Position numbers and translations under genes: made by a program. DNA of 64,000 nucleotides from Anaerococcus rubeinfantis. GTDB lineage: Bacteria; Bacillota; Clostridia; Tissierellales; Peptoniphilaceae. The notes under the pieces are model-generated. The model searched no databases and was not told the DNA's origin. It saw only the letters and a program-made list of their open reading frames with translations. The stretch lies in the NCBI RefSeq assembly GCF_001487145.1, contig NZ_LN913016.1:1698354-1762353 (forward strand). Direction: 5' to 3'. Positions 24,111 to 33,586 of this stretch are shown in pieces; the first letter of the stretch is position 1, and each line of letters opens with the position of its first letter.

Positions 24111-25148
24111 TTAATCCCTCTTTTCATTGTTTATCAGCTTATTTTGGTCAAAAGAAAATTTATTTTTCTTTACTATCCCATCTTCAAAATTTTCATTTTT
24201 TTTATCAATTATCTCTTTACCTTCATCTAATTTATTCTCATCACTTAAATTTTCATCATTAGATTGGTCAGAATTTTCTTTGTTATTTTCTTTATTTTTA
24301 TCTAAATTTTTAATTGCTTTTTTATGCTCTTTTTTATCTTCTGTTTTACAATCATTTGAGTCTTTTTCTAAATTATTTTTCCCAAAAATATTTTCTATAA
24401 TTTCTTTAGCCAAAGCCATATAAGCCCTTGCTCCTTTTGATTTTTCATCATAAAGGATTACAGATTTTCCAAATGAAGGAGCTTCAGCAAGTTTTATATT
24501 TCTTGGAATCATAGTCCTAAAGACTTTTTCTTTGAAAAATCTTTTAACTTCTTCCACAACTTCGTATGATAGATTTGTATTTTTATCAAACATACAAAGC
24601 AAAACTCCTTCAATTTCCAAATCTTCTTTTATAGAATTTTTGATAGTATCGTAGGTTTTTAACAATTCACTTACCCCTTCGAGGGCATAGTATTCAGTTT
24701 GAATAGGAATTATTATAGAATCGCTCGCTACAAGGGCATTTAATGATAAAAGACCCAATGATGGTGGGCAATCAATTAAAATTAAATCGAAATCTTCTTT
24801 TATTTCTTTAATAATTTGATCAAGCATTTTAAGTCTTTCTTCTTGATCAAGGCTAACAAGTTCAACTTCAAGTCCTGATAGGGAATTTTCACTAGGAATT
24901 AAATATGGTCCATCTTCACTTTTTACTATGTAATCCTTATAATTACCATCCTCATCATAAAACATCTTATATACTGATTTTTCTTGATTACTTTTATCAA
25001 AACCAAGACCAGTAGTTGTGTTTGCTTGAGGATCAAAATCTATAACCAAAACTTTTTTTCCTAATTTTTCTAGGGCTACAGAAAGATTTACAACACTTGT
25101 AGTCTTTCCCACTCCACCTTTTTGATTAAAAATCGATATTGTCTTCAT
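24111..25148 (-). CDS. parA: Chromosome partitioning ATPase ParA (Soj) with long charged C-terminal tail
   Basis: A 345-residue protein. Residues 1-258 are a normal Soj/ParA deviant Walker ATPase (KGGVGKTT at about 10-17, DFDPQANTT, LILIDCPPSLGLLSLNAL). It is followed by a roughly 85-residue tail made almost wholly of Lys, Glu, Asn and Asp, probably disordered or helical. Typical Soj ends near 255 residues, so the tail is an addition. The ATG at 25148 is preferred over an in-frame GTG six bases earlier because GAGAGGTG is the ribosome binding site. It begins within the end of cinA and is followed by parB. Confidence 0.94.
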   Translation of the reverse strand: MKTISIFNQKGGVGKTTSVVNLSVALEKLGKKVLVIDFDPQANTTTGLGFDKSNQEKSVYKMFYDEDGNYKDYIVKSEDGPYLIPSENSLSGLEVELVSLDQEERLKMLDQIIKEIKEDFDLILIDCPPSLGLLSLNALVASDSIIIPIQTEYYALEGVSELLKTYDTIKNSIKEDLEIEGVLLCMFDKNTNLSYEVVEEVKRFFKEKVFRTMIPRNIKLAEAPSFGKSVILYDEKSKGARAYMALAKEIIENIFGKNNLEKDSNDCKTEDKKEHKKAIKNLDKNKENNKENSDQSNDENLSDENKLDEGKEIIDKKNENFEDGIVKKNKFSFDQNKLINNEKRD

Positions 25149-26340
25149 AGTCACCTCTCATCATTAAAATAGCAAGGTCCAAGGCCCTGTTTTTTGTAAA
25201 TAGCCTTGCCTTATTTCTGTCTTTTGCAAAATGGAATTTCTTAATTATTTTTTGATCTTTATATTTTATAGCCAAAAAAACAAGTCCCTTATGTGCATAT
25301 CCTGTTGTAGCTATGCATAAATCTGAATTTGTTTTTTCATACAAGCCTTCAACCATCTCATCTGCACACTCAAAACTAACAGCACTATATTTGTTAAGTG
25401 TTTCACGTGAAACATTTAAAATTTTCTCCTTAATCCTATCGGAATAAGTTATATAGGATTCTTCTATTACATCACTTGCTCCGTTAATATCAATTATTGA
25501 TGAAGCAATTAGCCCTCCCGTAACAGATTCTGTTGTTGAAACTTTTTCGTCTCTTTTTCTAAGTAAATTTATCAAAGTTTCTTCTTTTTTAAGTCCATCA
25601 TCAGATATCAAGAGATTTTTAAAGACTTTTTTGACTTCTTCTTCTTTTTCATCTAATAGTTTTTGAGCTTCTTTATCGCTTTTGGCCTTGGCAGTAATTC
25701 TTAAAAATCCACCTTCATTATCAAAATAAGGAGAAATAGTTGGATTAGCCGATGACAAATCAATCCTATTTGCCATATCCCACTCACCCAAAAGTCCAAT
25801 CCTTAAATTTTTAGATTTTATAATAGCATCTTTTTTCAAATGACCTTCAAGCTTATTTACAAACATATATTCCATTTCTCTTGGAGGACCTGGAAGTAAA
25901 ATGATTTTTGTTTCCTCTCCCATTATACATCCTGGAGCAGTACCTCGATCATTATCTAAAATTATTGCATCTTTTGGAAATTTTGCTTGCTTTAAATTTA
26001 CATTCATGGCTTTTTTCTTTTTATAAAAATAATCTTCAAGCCTTTTTTTAGATCTTTCATCAACTACTACTTGTTTTTCTTTTCCTAATACTTTTATAGC
26101 AACTTCCTTGCTAATATCATCTTCAGTAGGTCCAAGACCTCCTGTTACAAAAATATAATCAACTTTTCCCAAAGCATCTTTCAAAGCCTTATATAGTCTT
26201 TCGAAATTATCTCCAACAGTTGCCATTTTATATACGTCTATACCAAATTCTGTAAGTTTTCTTGCTATAAATTGCGAATTGGTGTCGGTAATATTCCCTA
26301 ATAATATTTCCGTACCAACTGAAAAAATTTGTGCTTTCAT
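25126..26340 (-). CDS. cinA: CinA family protein (nicotinamide-nucleotide amidase/competence-damage protein)
   Basis: A 404-residue two-domain protein. The N-terminal MoCF-like COG1058 domain carries GTEILLGNITDTNSQFIARKL and FVTGGLGPTEDD. The C-terminal CinA amidase domain carries TTESVTGGLIASSI and a TTGYAH segment. Full-length proteins combine ADP-ribose pyrophosphatase and nicotinamide mononucleotide deamidase activity in NAD salvage. The start at 26340 follows AGAGG. It is inserted between rsmG and parA, and one parS site (25399-25414) lies within its coding sequence. Confidence 0.92.
   Translation of the reverse strand: MKAQIFSVGTEILLGNITDTNSQFIARKLTEFGIDVYKMATVGDNFERLYKALKDALGKVDYIFVTGGLGPTEDDISKEVAIKVLGKEKQVVVDERSKKRLEDYFYKKKKAMNVNLKQAKFPKDAIILDNDRGTAPGCIMGEETKIILLPGPPREMEYMFVNKLEGHLKKDAIIKSKNLRIGLLGEWDMANRIDLSSANPTISPYFDNEGGFLRITAKAKSDKEAQKLLDEKEEEVKKVFKNLLISDDGLKKEETLINLLRKRDEKVSTTESVTGGLIASSIIDINGASDVIEESYITYSDRIKEKILNVSRETLNKYSAVSFECADEMVEGLYEKTNSDLCIATTGYAHKGLVFLAIKYKDQKIIKKFHFAKDRNKARLFTKNRALDLAILMMRGDYEDNIDF
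25399..25414. promoter_or_regulatory. parS site 2, inside cinA
   Basis: TGTTTCACGTGAAACA, exact. It lies in the coding part of cinA and encodes part of the NVSRETLNK segment. Confidence 0.95.
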
Positions 26341-26385
26341 AAAACCTCTTTTCTTATAATAGTATAACATAAATCAATAAAAAAA

Positions 26386-26401
26386 TGTTTCACGTGAAAC
26401 A
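26386..26401. promoter_or_regulatory. parS site 3
   Basis: TGTTTCACGTGAAACA, exact, in the rsmG-cinA gap. With its flanking A and T runs it also forms a hairpin that could end rsmG transcripts. Confidence 0.95.
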
Positions 26402-26414
26402 TTTTTTCTTTTTA

Positions 26415-27044
26415 TTATAATGGATTTTTTTTCGCTTGATTTTTTCCTCTAGGATATTTCTTTTTTGTTGACCTTACCTTTTTTATCAAAATATTTTTTC
26501 TAGTATTTCCATGTAAGTCGATGGTATCTATATTAATAAGCTCTCCACCCAAAATTTTTAAAGCGTTTTGAGCATCTTTATATTCTTCTTCTGCTTTTGG
26601 ACCCTTCATAGCTATAAAAATCCCACCAACTTTTAAAAATGGTAGGGAGTACTCCAATAGTGTTGATAGATTGGCAACAGCTCTTGAAATTACTAAATCG
26701 AATTCTTCCCTGTGTTCTTTTGCATAATCTTCTGCTCTTACGTGAATTGCCCTTGTATTATCTAGACCCAGCTCTTCTATAACTTCATTCATAAAGTTTA
26801 CTTTTTTATTTACTGAATCAATCAAAGTTAAGTCAAATTCTTTTTCTATTCTTAAAGGAATTCCAGGAAAACCAGCACCGGAGCCAATATCTAAAACTTT
26901 CATTCCCTTATTAATATAATTTTTTATGGTAAGAGAATCCTCGAAATGTTTTATTTTTATTTGATCTGGATCATCAATGCTTGTTAGATTAAATTTTTTG
27001 TTTGTTTCAATCAACATTTCTTGATATTTGATAAATTTATCCAT
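26415..27044 (-). CDS. rsmG: 16S rRNA (guanine527-N7)-methyltransferase RsmG
   Basis: A 209-residue SAM-dependent methyltransferase. [21 protein letters not shown] (about 18-38) and the SAM-binding [16 protein letters not shown] (about 51-66) are diagnostic, and the basic C-terminus [15 protein letters not shown] is typical. It is about 25 residues shorter at the N-terminus than most RsmG, beginning directly at the [16 protein letters not shown] helix. An AGGTGA site supports this start, and the gene overlaps mnmG by eight bases. The methylation at G527 affects streptomycin sensitivity in other species. Confidence 0.94.
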   Translation of the reverse strand: MDKFIKYQEMLIETNKKFNLTSIDDPDQIKIKHFEDSLTIKNYINKGMKVLDIGSGAGFPGIPLRIEKEFDLTLIDSVNKKVNFMNEVIEELGLDNTRAIHVRAEDYAKEHREEFDLVISRAVANLSTLLEYSLPFLKVGGIFIAMKGPKAEEEYKDAQNALKILGGELINIDTIDLHGNTRKNILIKKVRSTKKKYPRGKNQAKKNPL

Positions 27045-28950
27045 TCAATTCACCTGCTTTTAGCCTAATTAGCAAAACATTTATATCAGCAGGAGATACA
27101 CCAGAAATTCTTGAGGCTTGACCTATTGAATCTGGTTTTATTTTGTTTAATTTTTCTGCTGATTCTTTTTTAAGTCCCTTTATTTTGCTGTAATCTAAAT
27201 CATGGTCTAATTTTTTATTTTCAAGTTTTTTGAATTTTCCTATATCTGCCATTTGTTTTTTAATATAGCCTTGGTATTTTATTTCAGTTTGGACTTGAAT
27301 TTGTTGGAATTTTGGAAGAGATGGCCTATCTGGATCCAAAATTTCAAGTTTTTTATAAGTAAGTTCTGGTCTTTTTATTAAATCAAATAAGGTGTATCCA
27401 GTTTTTAGTGGACTAGATCCAATTTTTTCCAAAATTTCATTGTTTTCCTTGTTTGGACTAATCATTATATTTTTTAGCCTATCTATCTCTTTGTCAATAT
27501 TTTCTCTTTTTCTTAGCATTTTTTCATAACGTTCATCTGTTACAAGACCAATTTCATGACCCTTTTCAGTTAGTCTAAAATCAGCATTATCTTGTCTCAT
27601 GGTAAGTCTATATTCACATCTTGAAGTCATCATTCTGTAAGGTTCATTTGTTCCCTTGGTAACCAAATCATCAATCAAAACTCCAATGTATGCATCTGAC
27701 CTATCTAAGATAAGAGGTTTTTCTCCTCTTAACTTCAAAGCTGCATTAATTCCTGCAATAAGTCCTTGTCCTGCTGCCTCTTCATAGCCACTTGATCCAT
27801 TTATTTGACCTGCAAAAAATAGATTTTCAATTTCTTTTGACTCTAAGCTTCTTTTTAAATTTGTAGAATCCAAACAATCATATTCAATTCCATATGCAGG
27901 TCTAATGATTTTACAATTTTCTAAACCTTCTATGGTTTTATAAAATTCTTTTTGAACTTCTTGTGGCAGGGTTGATGAAACTCCTTGAACATACATCTCA
28001 TCTGTTGACAAGCTTTCTGGTTCTATAAAAACTTGGTGGATGTCCCTATCTGGAAATCTTACCATTTTATCTTCTATTGATGGGCAATATCTTGGTCCAA
28101 TTCCTTTTACGAGTCCACCATACATAGGAGATCTTTCCAAATTTTCCATGATTATTTCTTTAGTTTTTTCTGTTGTATATGTTAAGTAGCAAGCTTCTTG
28201 TTTTTTATCTGAAAAATCTTTTTCTTCATTTAAAAATGAAAAAGCTACTATATTGTCATCACCTTTTTGGATTTCAGTTTTTGATAAATCTAGGCTTTTC
28301 TTGTCAACTCTTGCTGGAGTTCCAGTTTTAAAACGTCTTAAGGAAAAACCTAATTCCTCTAGGCTATCTGAAAGATGGGTTGCTGCTGAAAGTCCATGAG
28401 GACCTGAAGTTTTTTGAAAATCTCCCATCAAAATTTTTCCATTTAAATAGGTTCCTGTACAAATTATACAAGCTTTTGTTGGAAAAATTGCCCCTTGAAT
28501 TGTTTCGACACTTTTTATTTTTCCATCTTCAATATTAATTTTATCTACTTCTTGTTCAAACAAATCAAGATTTTCTTGGTTTTCAAGAGTTTTTTTCATC
28601 TCTTGGTGATATTTTATCTTATCAGCTTGGACCCTAAGTGAATGAACTGCAGGCCCCTTTGAAGTATTTAACATTCTTGATTGGATAAAGGTTTTGTCAA
28701 TATTTATTGCCATTTCTCCACCCAAAGCGTCAATTTCTCTTACTATATGGCCCTTTCCAGTTCCTCCAATATTTGGATTACATGGCATATCTGCCACTGA
28801 TTCCATACTTGTTGTAAGAACTAAAGTTTTAAAACCAAGCCTAGCTGTTGCAAGTCCTGCTTCACAACCTGCATGACCTGCACCGACAACAACTACATCG
28901 TAGGATTCATCAATATATTTCTTATTTTCTAACTTATTATTTTCCAACAC
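27037..28950 (-). CDS. mnmG: tRNA uridine-5-carboxymethylaminomethyl modification enzyme MnmG (GidA)
   Basis: A 637-residue FAD-dependent enzyme that, with MnmE, modifies the wobble uridine of several tRNAs. [15 protein letters not shown] (about 21-35) is the FAD-binding motif, [12 protein letters not shown] and [10 protein letters not shown] are hallmark stretches, and the C-terminal helical domain ends in [14 protein letters not shown]. The start is unusual: there is no ATG, only adjacent GTG (28950) and TTG (28947), both after GGGAG and inside the last codons of mnmE. The spacing slightly favours TTG. Overlap with both neighbours indicates translational coupling. Confidence 0.96.
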   Translation of the reverse strand: MLENNKLENKKYIDESYDVVVVGAGHAGCEAGLATARLGFKTLVLTTSMESVADMPCNPNIGGTGKGHIVREIDALGGEMAINIDKTFIQSRMLNTSKGPAVHSLRVQADKIKYHQEMKKTLENQENLDLFEQEVDKINIEDGKIKSVETIQGAIFPTKACIICTGTYLNGKILMGDFQKTSGPHGLSAATHLSDSLEELGFSLRRFKTGTPARVDKKSLDLSKTEIQKGDDNIVAFSFLNEEKDFSDKKQEACYLTYTTEKTKEIIMENLERSPMYGGLVKGIGPRYCPSIEDKMVRFPDRDIHQVFIEPESLSTDEMYVQGVSSTLPQEVQKEFYKTIEGLENCKIIRPAYGIEYDCLDSTNLKRSLESKEIENLFFAGQINGSSGYEEAAGQGLIAGINAALKLRGEKPLILDRSDAYIGVLIDDLVTKGTNEPYRMMTSRCEYRLTMRQDNADFRLTEKGHEIGLVTDERYEKMLRKRENIDKEIDRLKNIMISPNKENNEILEKIGSSPLKTGYTLFDLIKRPELTYKKLEILDPDRPSLPKFQQIQVQTEIKYQGYIKKQMADIGKFKKLENKKLDHDLDYSKIKGLKKESAEKLNKIKPDSIGQASRISGVSPADINVLLIRLKAGELNG

Positions 28951-30301
28951 AAAACTCCCTAAATACTTTATCCATTATCTCATCAGAAACAGTTTCTCCT
29001 ATTATTAATCCCAAATCATCATAGGAAAATCTCAAGTCAACTTCTACACAATCAATTGGAACATATGCTTTTATATCATCTAATGATGATTTCAAATTTT
29101 TCATTGAAGAGTTTAATAATCTTTCATGCCTAAGATTTGTAATCATCAAAGATTCCTTGTTTAATTCTTTTGAATCAAAAATTTCAAAAATTGCCCCTTC
29201 CAATTTGTCGATTCCATCTCTTGAAATCATTGATGTTTCTATAATTTTGAAAGACTTATCAAAATCATCTTTTGAAATTTTTCCATCTAAATCTGTCTTA
29301 TTTAAAATTATTATGGCATTTTTCCCCTTTAATAAATCCAAGATTATCTTATCTTCATCGTCAAGCTTTCTTGATTTGTCAAAAATTGCAATTATAAGAT
29401 CAGAATCTTTTGCCAAGTCTTTTGACCTTTGAACTCCAATTTTTTCAACCTCATCGTGAGTTTCCCTAATTCCTGCCGTATCATTAATTTTTAAGGTTAA
29501 ATTTCCAAGATTTATATATTCAGTTATAGAATCTCTAGTTGTTCCAGGAATATCTGTAACAATTGCCCTATTTTCATTTAATAAAACATTTAACAGAGAA
29601 GATTTTCCAACATTTGGCTTTCCTATTATTGTTGTTTCAATCCCATCTTTTACAAGTTTTCCCTTGTTTGCTGTTGATAAGAGTTTTTTAATTTCATCAT
29701 AGGCCCTATCCATATATTCAACAATATCATCTAAAGGCAAGTCTTCACCATCTTCTGTGAAATTTATAGAATATTCTATTCTTGATAGGGCTTCAAGCTC
29801 AATTTTTCTTATTTCTTCAATTTTTTCTCTCAATAATCCTGATAATTGTTTTAATCCTTGTTCTTGAGAAAGCTCATTTGTTGAATTAATAATATCAAGA
29901 ACTGCCTCAGCTTGGGATAAGTCTATTCTTCCATTAAGAAAAGCTCTTTTGGTAAATTCTCCCCTATCTGCAAGCTCGCATCCTAAATCCAAAAGCAAAT
30001 TTAAAATATCCCTTACTGAAATCATAGATCCGTGGCAATTTATCTCACAAATATCTTCTCTAGTATAGGTATTTGGTCCTTTCATAAAATTAACCATAAC
30101 CTCATCAAAAATACGCCCATCTTTTTCTATATGGCCGTATCTCATCATTCTATTGTCTTTTTCTTTATCTAAAGGCCTGTTATTTATTGGCTTAAAAATC
30201 TTTTTAATAATGTCAAAAGATTTATCGCCACTCATACGAACTATAGATATACCACCGCTTCCTTGTGGTGTAGAAATTGCTGCTATTGTAGATTCACTCA
30301 T
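28937..30301 (-). CDS. mnmE: tRNA modification GTPase MnmE (TrmE)
   Basis: A 454-residue protein with an N-terminal tetrahydrofolate-binding domain (from [21 protein letters not shown]), a helical domain, and an inserted Ras-like G domain with [22 protein letters not shown] and NKTD motifs (about 225-370). It ends in the invariant FCVGK, whose cysteine is catalytically important. It is the partner of MnmG, encoded downstream with a 14-base overlap. A parS site lies in its upstream gap. It has the normal length and no anomalies. Confidence 0.97.
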   Translation of the reverse strand: MSESTIAAISTPQGSGGISIVRMSGDKSFDIIKKIFKPINNRPLDKEKDNRMMRYGHIEKDGRIFDEVMVNFMKGPNTYTREDICEINCHGSMISVRDILNLLLDLGCELADRGEFTKRAFLNGRIDLSQAEAVLDIINSTNELSQEQGLKQLSGLLREKIEEIRKIELEALSRIEYSINFTEDGEDLPLDDIVEYMDRAYDEIKKLLSTANKGKLVKDGIETTIIGKPNVGKSSLLNVLLNENRAIVTDIPGTTRDSITEYINLGNLTLKINDTAGIRETHDEVEKIGVQRSKDLAKDSDLIIAIFDKSRKLDDEDKIILDLLKGKNAIIILNKTDLDGKISKDDFDKSFKIIETSMISRDGIDKLEGAIFEIFDSKELNKESLMITNLRHERLLNSSMKNLKSSLDDIKAYVPIDCVEVDLRFSYDDLGLIIGETVSDEIMDKVFREFCVGK

Positions 30302-30385
30302 AATTCATCCTTTCTAAAATGACTGCTTACCTTTGACATAAACATTCTTTCCATATTATACATTAATTTTACCAATAAAAAAAGA

Positions 30386-30401
30386 TGTTTCACGTGAAAC
30401 A
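30386..30401. promoter_or_regulatory. parS site 4
   Basis: TGTTTCACGTGAAACA, exact, in the gap between jag and mnmE. It is the site closest to oriC, about 2.5-3 kb away. Confidence 0.95.
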
Positions 30402-30410
30402 TCCTTTCGA

Positions 30411-31298
30411 TTAATCTAATTTATAATCAACTACAACGAATCTTTTTGGCTCAACTCCTTCTGAGTGAGAATCAAGCTTATCATATTTTGAAATTTGCTC
30501 GTGAGCAAGTCTTCTTTCATATGAATTCATATATTTTAAATTCCAACTTTTTCTAGTTTTTAAAACTTTTTTACAAGCCTTATCAGCTAGCATTATGATT
30601 TTTTCATCGCGTCTTTTTTTGTAGTTATTTATGTCAATATTAAGCTTAACCTTATTAGATCTAGCTTTGATAATTTTTCTTATTACGGTTTCAATCGCAT
30701 CAAGAGTCCTACCATTTTTACCTATAACAATACCGGTATCTTTTGGATCGATTTTTGCATCAAGCTTAATAATATTATCTTCAAGATTTCCAATAACTTT
30801 TATATCTTCAAAGTGCATTTCGTTTAGAATTTCTTCCAACAAATCTTTGGCCTTATAGTATAGGCTAACTTCATCTTCTTTTTGACCATCATCTTCTGTT
30901 TCATCTAATACTTCTTCATTAATATTTTGGTCAAAAGATTCATTTATTTCTTCTATATCTAAATCTTCTGTTGAATTTTTATATTCTTGATCGTTAGTTT
31001 CAAAAGAATTTTCTTCTTCAATTTTTTCTGATAATTCTTCAAGATCAAATTCTTCTTCAAGCTCTTTTTTGCTGTCTTCTTCAATTTCTTTCATCAAAGA
31101 ATCAATGCCTTCTTTTATATCTTCTTCATAAGAAATTCTTACAACTGCATTTTTTTGACCAATTAAGCCTAAAAACCCACTTGATTCTTCTTCTATTACT
31201 TCAACATCAACTTCATCAATATTTTTATTAATTTCTTTTAAAGCTAAATTAATAGCTTCATCTTTAGTTTTGGCTGTTTTTACTATTGATCTTTTCAT
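30411..31298 (-). CDS. jag: Jag/KhpB RNA-binding protein
   Basis: A 295-residue protein. The Jag_N domain (1-50, with SSGFLGLIGQKNAVV) is followed by a very acidic linker (about 72-143), a KH domain (about 150-215, with IVIGKNGRTLDAIETVI, the GxxG loop being GKNG) and a C-terminal R3H domain (about 230-295, ERRLAHEQISKYDKLDSHSEG). It binds RNA, in partnership with KhpA in other Firmicutes, and affects cell division and envelope genes. It starts within the end of yidC, so the two are co-translated. The acidic linker is longer than in Bacillus. Confidence 0.93.
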   Translation of the reverse strand: MKRSIVKTAKTKDEAINLALKEINKNIDEVDVEVIEEESSGFLGLIGQKNAVVRISYEEDIKEGIDSLMKEIEEDSKKELEEEFDLEELSEKIEEENSFETNDQEYKNSTEDLDIEEINESFDQNINEEVLDETEDDGQKEDEVSLYYKAKDLLEEILNEMHFEDIKVIGNLEDNIIKLDAKIDPKDTGIVIGKNGRTLDAIETVIRKIIKARSNKVKLNIDINNYKKRRDEKIIMLADKACKKVLKTRKSWNLKYMNSYERRLAHEQISKYDKLDSHSEGVEPKRFVVVDYKLD

Positions 31299-32022
31299 CT
31301 TCTTCCTCTTTATCTCTTTTTCTTAGGCCAATCAAATATTGTCCTCCAAGAATTATAAGTCTTGCAAGTGAACTTGTTGTCCAATATAATGGCAAACCTG
31401 CAGGAAGATTTCTAAAAACAAAATAATAAACAACTGGCATAGCCAAGAGCATATTATTCATAGAACCCATACCTGGAGTATTTTGAACTTGACCTTGAGG
31501 TGAAGTTTTCATTGTAAATATTTGAACACCTAATTGGCTTATACTTGTTAAAAGTGGCAAACCATAAAATAAAGGATCTGCCTTAGAAAGGGTTGGTACC
31601 CACAAAAAATCATCTCTAATTGCATGCATTTTACCAGCAAAAACAAATTTATCCGGATTTTGAATTACCCTATATAAAGATAAAAGTATTAAAAGTTGGA
31701 AAATCATTACCAAGCAAGAAGAAAGTCCAGGTCCTACTCCTTCTTCCTTATATAATTGTTGCATTTTTTGTTGCATTATTTGAGGATCATAGGCATATTT
31801 TTTCTTTATTTCTTCAACTTTTGGTTGAATTTCTCCACTTTTTGCCGCTTGTTTTTGTTGGTTCATAGTCATTGGTATTGTGATTAATGATACCAAAACT
31901 GTCATTAAAATAATTGAGATAGCATAAAAACTCATATTAGATGGTTCAGTAAAATTGTTTACCAAAGAATCATAAATAAGTTTCATTAGGCTACCCAAAA
32001 TTTGTGCTATAAAACTTAACAT
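31264..32022 (-). CDS. yidC: Membrane protein insertase YidC (Oxa1 family)
   Basis: A 252-residue insertase that places Sec-dependent and independent proteins in the membrane. It has five predicted membrane helices. A cytoplasmic loop of QQKQAAKSGEIQPKVEEIKKKY lies after the helix at about 35-52, and the C-terminal LPAGLPLYWTTSSLARLIILGGQYL is diagnostic. Unlike Bacillus SpoIIIJ there is no lipoprotein signal; the N-terminal helix acts as an anchor. A basic/acidic tail follows the last helix. It lies between yidD and jag, as usual near oriC. Confidence 0.95.
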   Translation of the reverse strand: MLSFIAQILGSLMKLIYDSLVNNFTEPSNMSFYAISIILMTVLVSLITIPMTMNQQKQAAKSGEIQPKVEEIKKKYAYDPQIMQQKMQQLYKEEGVGPGLSSCLVMIFQLLILLSLYRVIQNPDKFVFAGKMHAIRDDFLWVPTLSKADPLFYGLPLLTSISQLGVQIFTMKTSPQGQVQNTPGMGSMNNMLLAMPVVYYFVFRNLPAGLPLYWTTSSLARLIILGGQYLIGLRKRDKEEEDEKINSKNSQN

Positions 32023-32063
32023 TATCTCTCCTAATCTCTAGTGTAAATATAAAAAATCAATTG

Positions 32064-32276
32064 CTAGGCCGGATCATATCCTCCTTTAGAAAAAGGATTG
32101 CACCTTAGAATTCTCCAACAAGCCTTAAAAAAGGCTTTTAAAAAATTATACTTTTTAAAACAGTCAATGGCATATTGGCTACAAGTAGGATAATATTTAC
32201 ATTTTCCAGAGCCTAATAGTGGAGAAATAAACAATTGATAAAATCTAATTAATATTAGAAAAAGTTTATTTAACAT
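32064..32276 (-). CDS. yidD: Membrane protein insertion efficiency factor YidD
   Basis: A 70-residue protein with the family pattern LIRFYQLFISPLLGSGKCKYYPTCSQYAIDCFKKYNFLKA and RILRCNPFSKGGYDP. The three conserved cysteines and the amphipathic N-terminal helix are present. It assists YidC or Sec-dependent insertion. It overlaps rnpA by eleven bases. Confidence 0.93.
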   Translation of the reverse strand: MLNKLFLILIRFYQLFISPLLGSGKCKYYPTCSQYAIDCFKKYNFLKAFFKACWRILRCNPFSKGGYDPA

Positions 32277-32616
32277 ATCTAATTTTCTTATCCTTAAAGG
32301 CTTTATTAAGTACGTGTCCCAAAGAAGATTTAAGTTTTTGATAAGTAAAATCTGTAGTGTGTTTTTTTGGAACTATAATTATATCAACATTATTAATATT
32401 TTTATAATTTTCATAAACTATTGACCTAAGTCTTCTTTTAAGTTTGTTTCTTTGGTTGGCCTTACCTATTTTTTTAGAAATAGAAAAGCCAAACCTTGGC
32501 CTATTTACACCGTTATTTTTAATAAAAACGGTAAAATCTCTATTGTAGTAGTGCTTAGATTTTTTATAAACTCTTTCAAAGTCTACATTCTTTCTTAAAC
32601 TATATTGTTTTTCCAT
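32266..32616 (-). CDS. rnpA: Ribonuclease P protein component
   Basis: A 116-residue basic protein that supports the RNase P RNA in tRNA 5' maturation. The signature RNR-box GKANQRNKLKRRLRSIVYE is at about 52-70, and FTVFIKNNGVNRPRFGFSISKKIG precedes it. It lies between rpmH and yidD in the usual order. A short GC-poor hairpin separates it from rpmH and may reduce its expression relative to L34. Confidence 0.95.
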   Translation of the reverse strand: MEKQYSLRKNVDFERVYKKSKHYYNRDFTVFIKNNGVNRPRFGFSISKKIGKANQRNKLKRRLRSIVYENYKNINNVDIIIVPKKHTTDFTYQKLKSSLGHVLNKAFKDKKIRYVK

Positions 32617-32650
32617 TAGAATAAAACCTAACTTTTATCTACCTACAATA

Positions 32651-32672
32651 TAAAAAAGCCGCAGCTTTTTTA
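32651..32672 (-). terminator. Weak hairpin between rpmH and rnpA (attenuator candidate)
   Basis: On the minus strand AAAAAAGC pairs with GCTTTTTT around TGCG, directly after the rpmH stop codon. The A-T stem makes it a leaky terminator, consistent with rnpA being expressed by read-through. Confidence 0.5.
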
Positions 32673-32807
32673 TTATGCAGATAATTTCTTTCTTCCCTTT
32701 TGTCTTCTGGATTTTAAAACTCTTCTTCCAGCGGGAGTTGACATTCTTTTTCTAAAGCCATGGTCTTTTTTTCTTTTTCTTCTATTTGGTTGATAAGTTC
32801 TCTTCAT
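32673..32807 (-). CDS. rpmH: 50S ribosomal protein L34
   Basis: A 44-residue protein translated from the minus strand: it begins [18 protein letters not shown] and ends [11 protein letters not shown], a complete and typical L34. A consensus AGGAGGTGAT ribosome binding site and a near-perfect promoter (TTGACT, 17 bases, TATAAT) lie upstream. It is the first gene of the rpmH-rnpA-yidD-yidC-jag cluster leaving oriC to the left. Confidence 0.97.
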   Translation of the reverse strand: MKRTYQPNRRKRKKDHGFRKRMSTPAGRRVLKSRRQKGRKKLSA

Positions 32808-32840
32808 ATTATCACCTCCTATTATTTTACGCTGTCTTTT

Positions 32841-32869
32841 ATTATATTTAAATAACGGTATAAAGTCAA
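32841..32869 (-). promoter_or_regulatory. rpmH promoter
   Basis: On the minus strand TTGACT (32864-32869) and TATAAT (32841-32846) are separated by exactly 17 bases. It lies 34 bases before the rpmH start. Confidence 0.85.
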
Positions 32870-32879
32870 GGTTTTAAAG

Positions 32880-33586
32880 AAAAAAATACAAAAAATTTTA
32901 AATATGATTTTACTATCAAAAATAAGGAAAATTTTAAAAAATATATAAGTAGGTTTTTTAAAAAATTTCTAAAACCATCAATTGATTAATTATAAAAATA
33001 AAATTCAAAATAAAAAATAAACTTATACAAATATCCAGCAAATTTAAATTTTTATTTTCTTGTGGATAAGTAATTTTAATTATATTTTATCCACAAGAGC
33101 TTTGTATAAGTTTTTATATGTATAAATTTTTACTTTTTTGAAAAGTTTTTTTTACAAATCGATTAAAATAATGATTTGTGCACAAAAATATTTACAAATT
33201 TACATAATTTATCAAGATATCCACAATATCCACATACTTTTAATATTCCTAAATTTAAATTTTTTTATCTTATCCCAAACTTATCAACAATTTGTGGATA
33301 ACTTTACAAAATGGCTATATTAGTGTATAATCTCTTGTGTAAAAGATGATGATAAGTCAATTTTTTATTGATTTATGGATATTTTTTGTGGATAAATTTC
33401 TATAAGTCTATTATTTAAAAATTTTTACTCTATTATTATTTGTAAAAATAAAGATTTATCTTATCCACATCAAACTTATCCACAACTTATCCAAAATTTG
33501 GGGATAAGTCAAAAAATATACTTAACTTGTTAAAATTTAAGACTTTGTTTTGTGTGGATAAAATTTTATGAAAGAGAGCTTGTAAG
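32880..33586. other. Upstream half of oriC (rpmH-dnaA gap) with seven exact DnaA boxes
   Basis: About 700 bases without genes. Exact TTATCCACA boxes occur on the plus strand at 33087-33095, 33461-33469 and 33476-33484, and on the minus strand at 33061-33069, 33293-33301, 33387-33395 and 33553-33561. Several one-mismatch copies are nearby (for example TTATCCAAA at 33487 and ATATCCACA near 33217). Together with the boxes behind dnaA this is a Firmicute-type bipartite origin. Confidence 0.93.
33303..33331 (+). promoter_or_regulatory. dnaA promoter, flanked by a DnaA box
   Basis: TTTACA and TATAAT are 17 bases apart. An exact DnaA box (33293-33301) ends one base before the -35 element, so DnaA can be expected to repress its own gene. 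Confidence 0.7.

Noticed and set aside
33138-33323. ORF of 61 codons in the rpmH-dnaA gap
   Set aside because: It lies across DnaA boxes and the dnaA promoter, has no ribosome binding site and a composition typical of AT-rich non-coding DNA.
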